Assembly: GCA_945937855.1 (NCBI GenBank)
Contig: CAMEUC010000089.1
Coordinates: forward strand, 1 to 6,140
DNA length: 6,140 nucleotides
Reading direction: 5' to 3'
Source of the DNA: an uncultured Clostridium sp.
GTDB lineage: Bacteria; Bacillota; Clostridia; TANB77; CAG-508
The notes under the pieces were generated by a model, which was not told the origin of the DNA, searched no databases, and was given only the letters and a program-made list of their open reading frames with translations. Position 1 is the first letter of the stretch, and each line of letters starts with the position of its first letter. Shown one piece after another: positions 6,086-6,140 of this stretch. A program made the translations under genes and the position numbers.

Positions 6086-6140
6086 AAATTGTAATTTGTG
6101 TGTCACTGCTTCTCAGCCTACCTTTTGTATGATTTTTTTA
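6086..6140. repeat. Right copy of inverted dispersed repeat
   Basis: This is the inverted partner of 14-68 (50 of 55 bases). It starts two bases after the nadE stop codon with AAATTGTAATTT (6086-6097), the same edge box as the palindrome at 4405. It runs off the window end, so its full length is unknown. Both copies face outward in the same way, with the box nearest the genes, as expected if each window edge enters a separate copy of the same element. Confidence 0.85.

Overview
The window is a very AT-rich bacterial segment. Every real gene lies on the + strand and has a purine-rich Shine-Dalgarno site. A Bacillota (Firmicutes), probably clostridial, host fits best. The grounds are an SMC protein close to the Bacillus/Clostridium type, a small membrane protein resembling the Bacillus YbeF/DUF2651 family, and strong A/T codon bias. 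I cannot name a genus. The odd length, and the fact that both ends run into inverted copies of one repeat, suggest a whole assembly contig that stopped at a multicopy element.

Layout: (1) 14-68, a repeat copy. (2) 97-3709, a good vegetative promoter and smc, the chromosome-organising condensin ATPase. It is interrupted by a +1 frameshift at about 559-568, so the reading falls into an N-terminal piece (160-594) and a large C-terminal piece (557-3709). Joined, they give a normal-sized SMC of about 1182 residues. (3) 3826-4398, a 190-residue membrane protein with a three-helix DUF2651-like N-terminus and an unusual Asn/Asp/Cys/Arg-rich tail. (4) 4405-4527, a palindromic intergenic element built from 7-bp units. 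(5) 4592-5197, a nadD-like nucleotidyltransferase with a degenerate HxGH motif. (6) 5211-5318, a long hairpin that pairs best as minus-strand RNA. (7) 5355-6083, nadE, ammonia-dependent NAD synthetase. (8) 6086-6140, an inverted copy of the first repeat.

The nadD-like gene and nadE would supply the last two steps of NAD synthesis (NaMN to NaAD to NAD+). They are tandem but separated by the hairpin, so the second gene may have its own control. smc sits outside the common rnc-smc-ftsY arrangement on its downstream side.

I see no complete new defence or mobile system. The points most worth checking are the smc frameshift, the Asn/Cys-rich membrane protein, the possible minus-strand hairpin RNA, the nadD active-site substitution, and the short palindromic repeat family bounded by AAATTGTAATTT.
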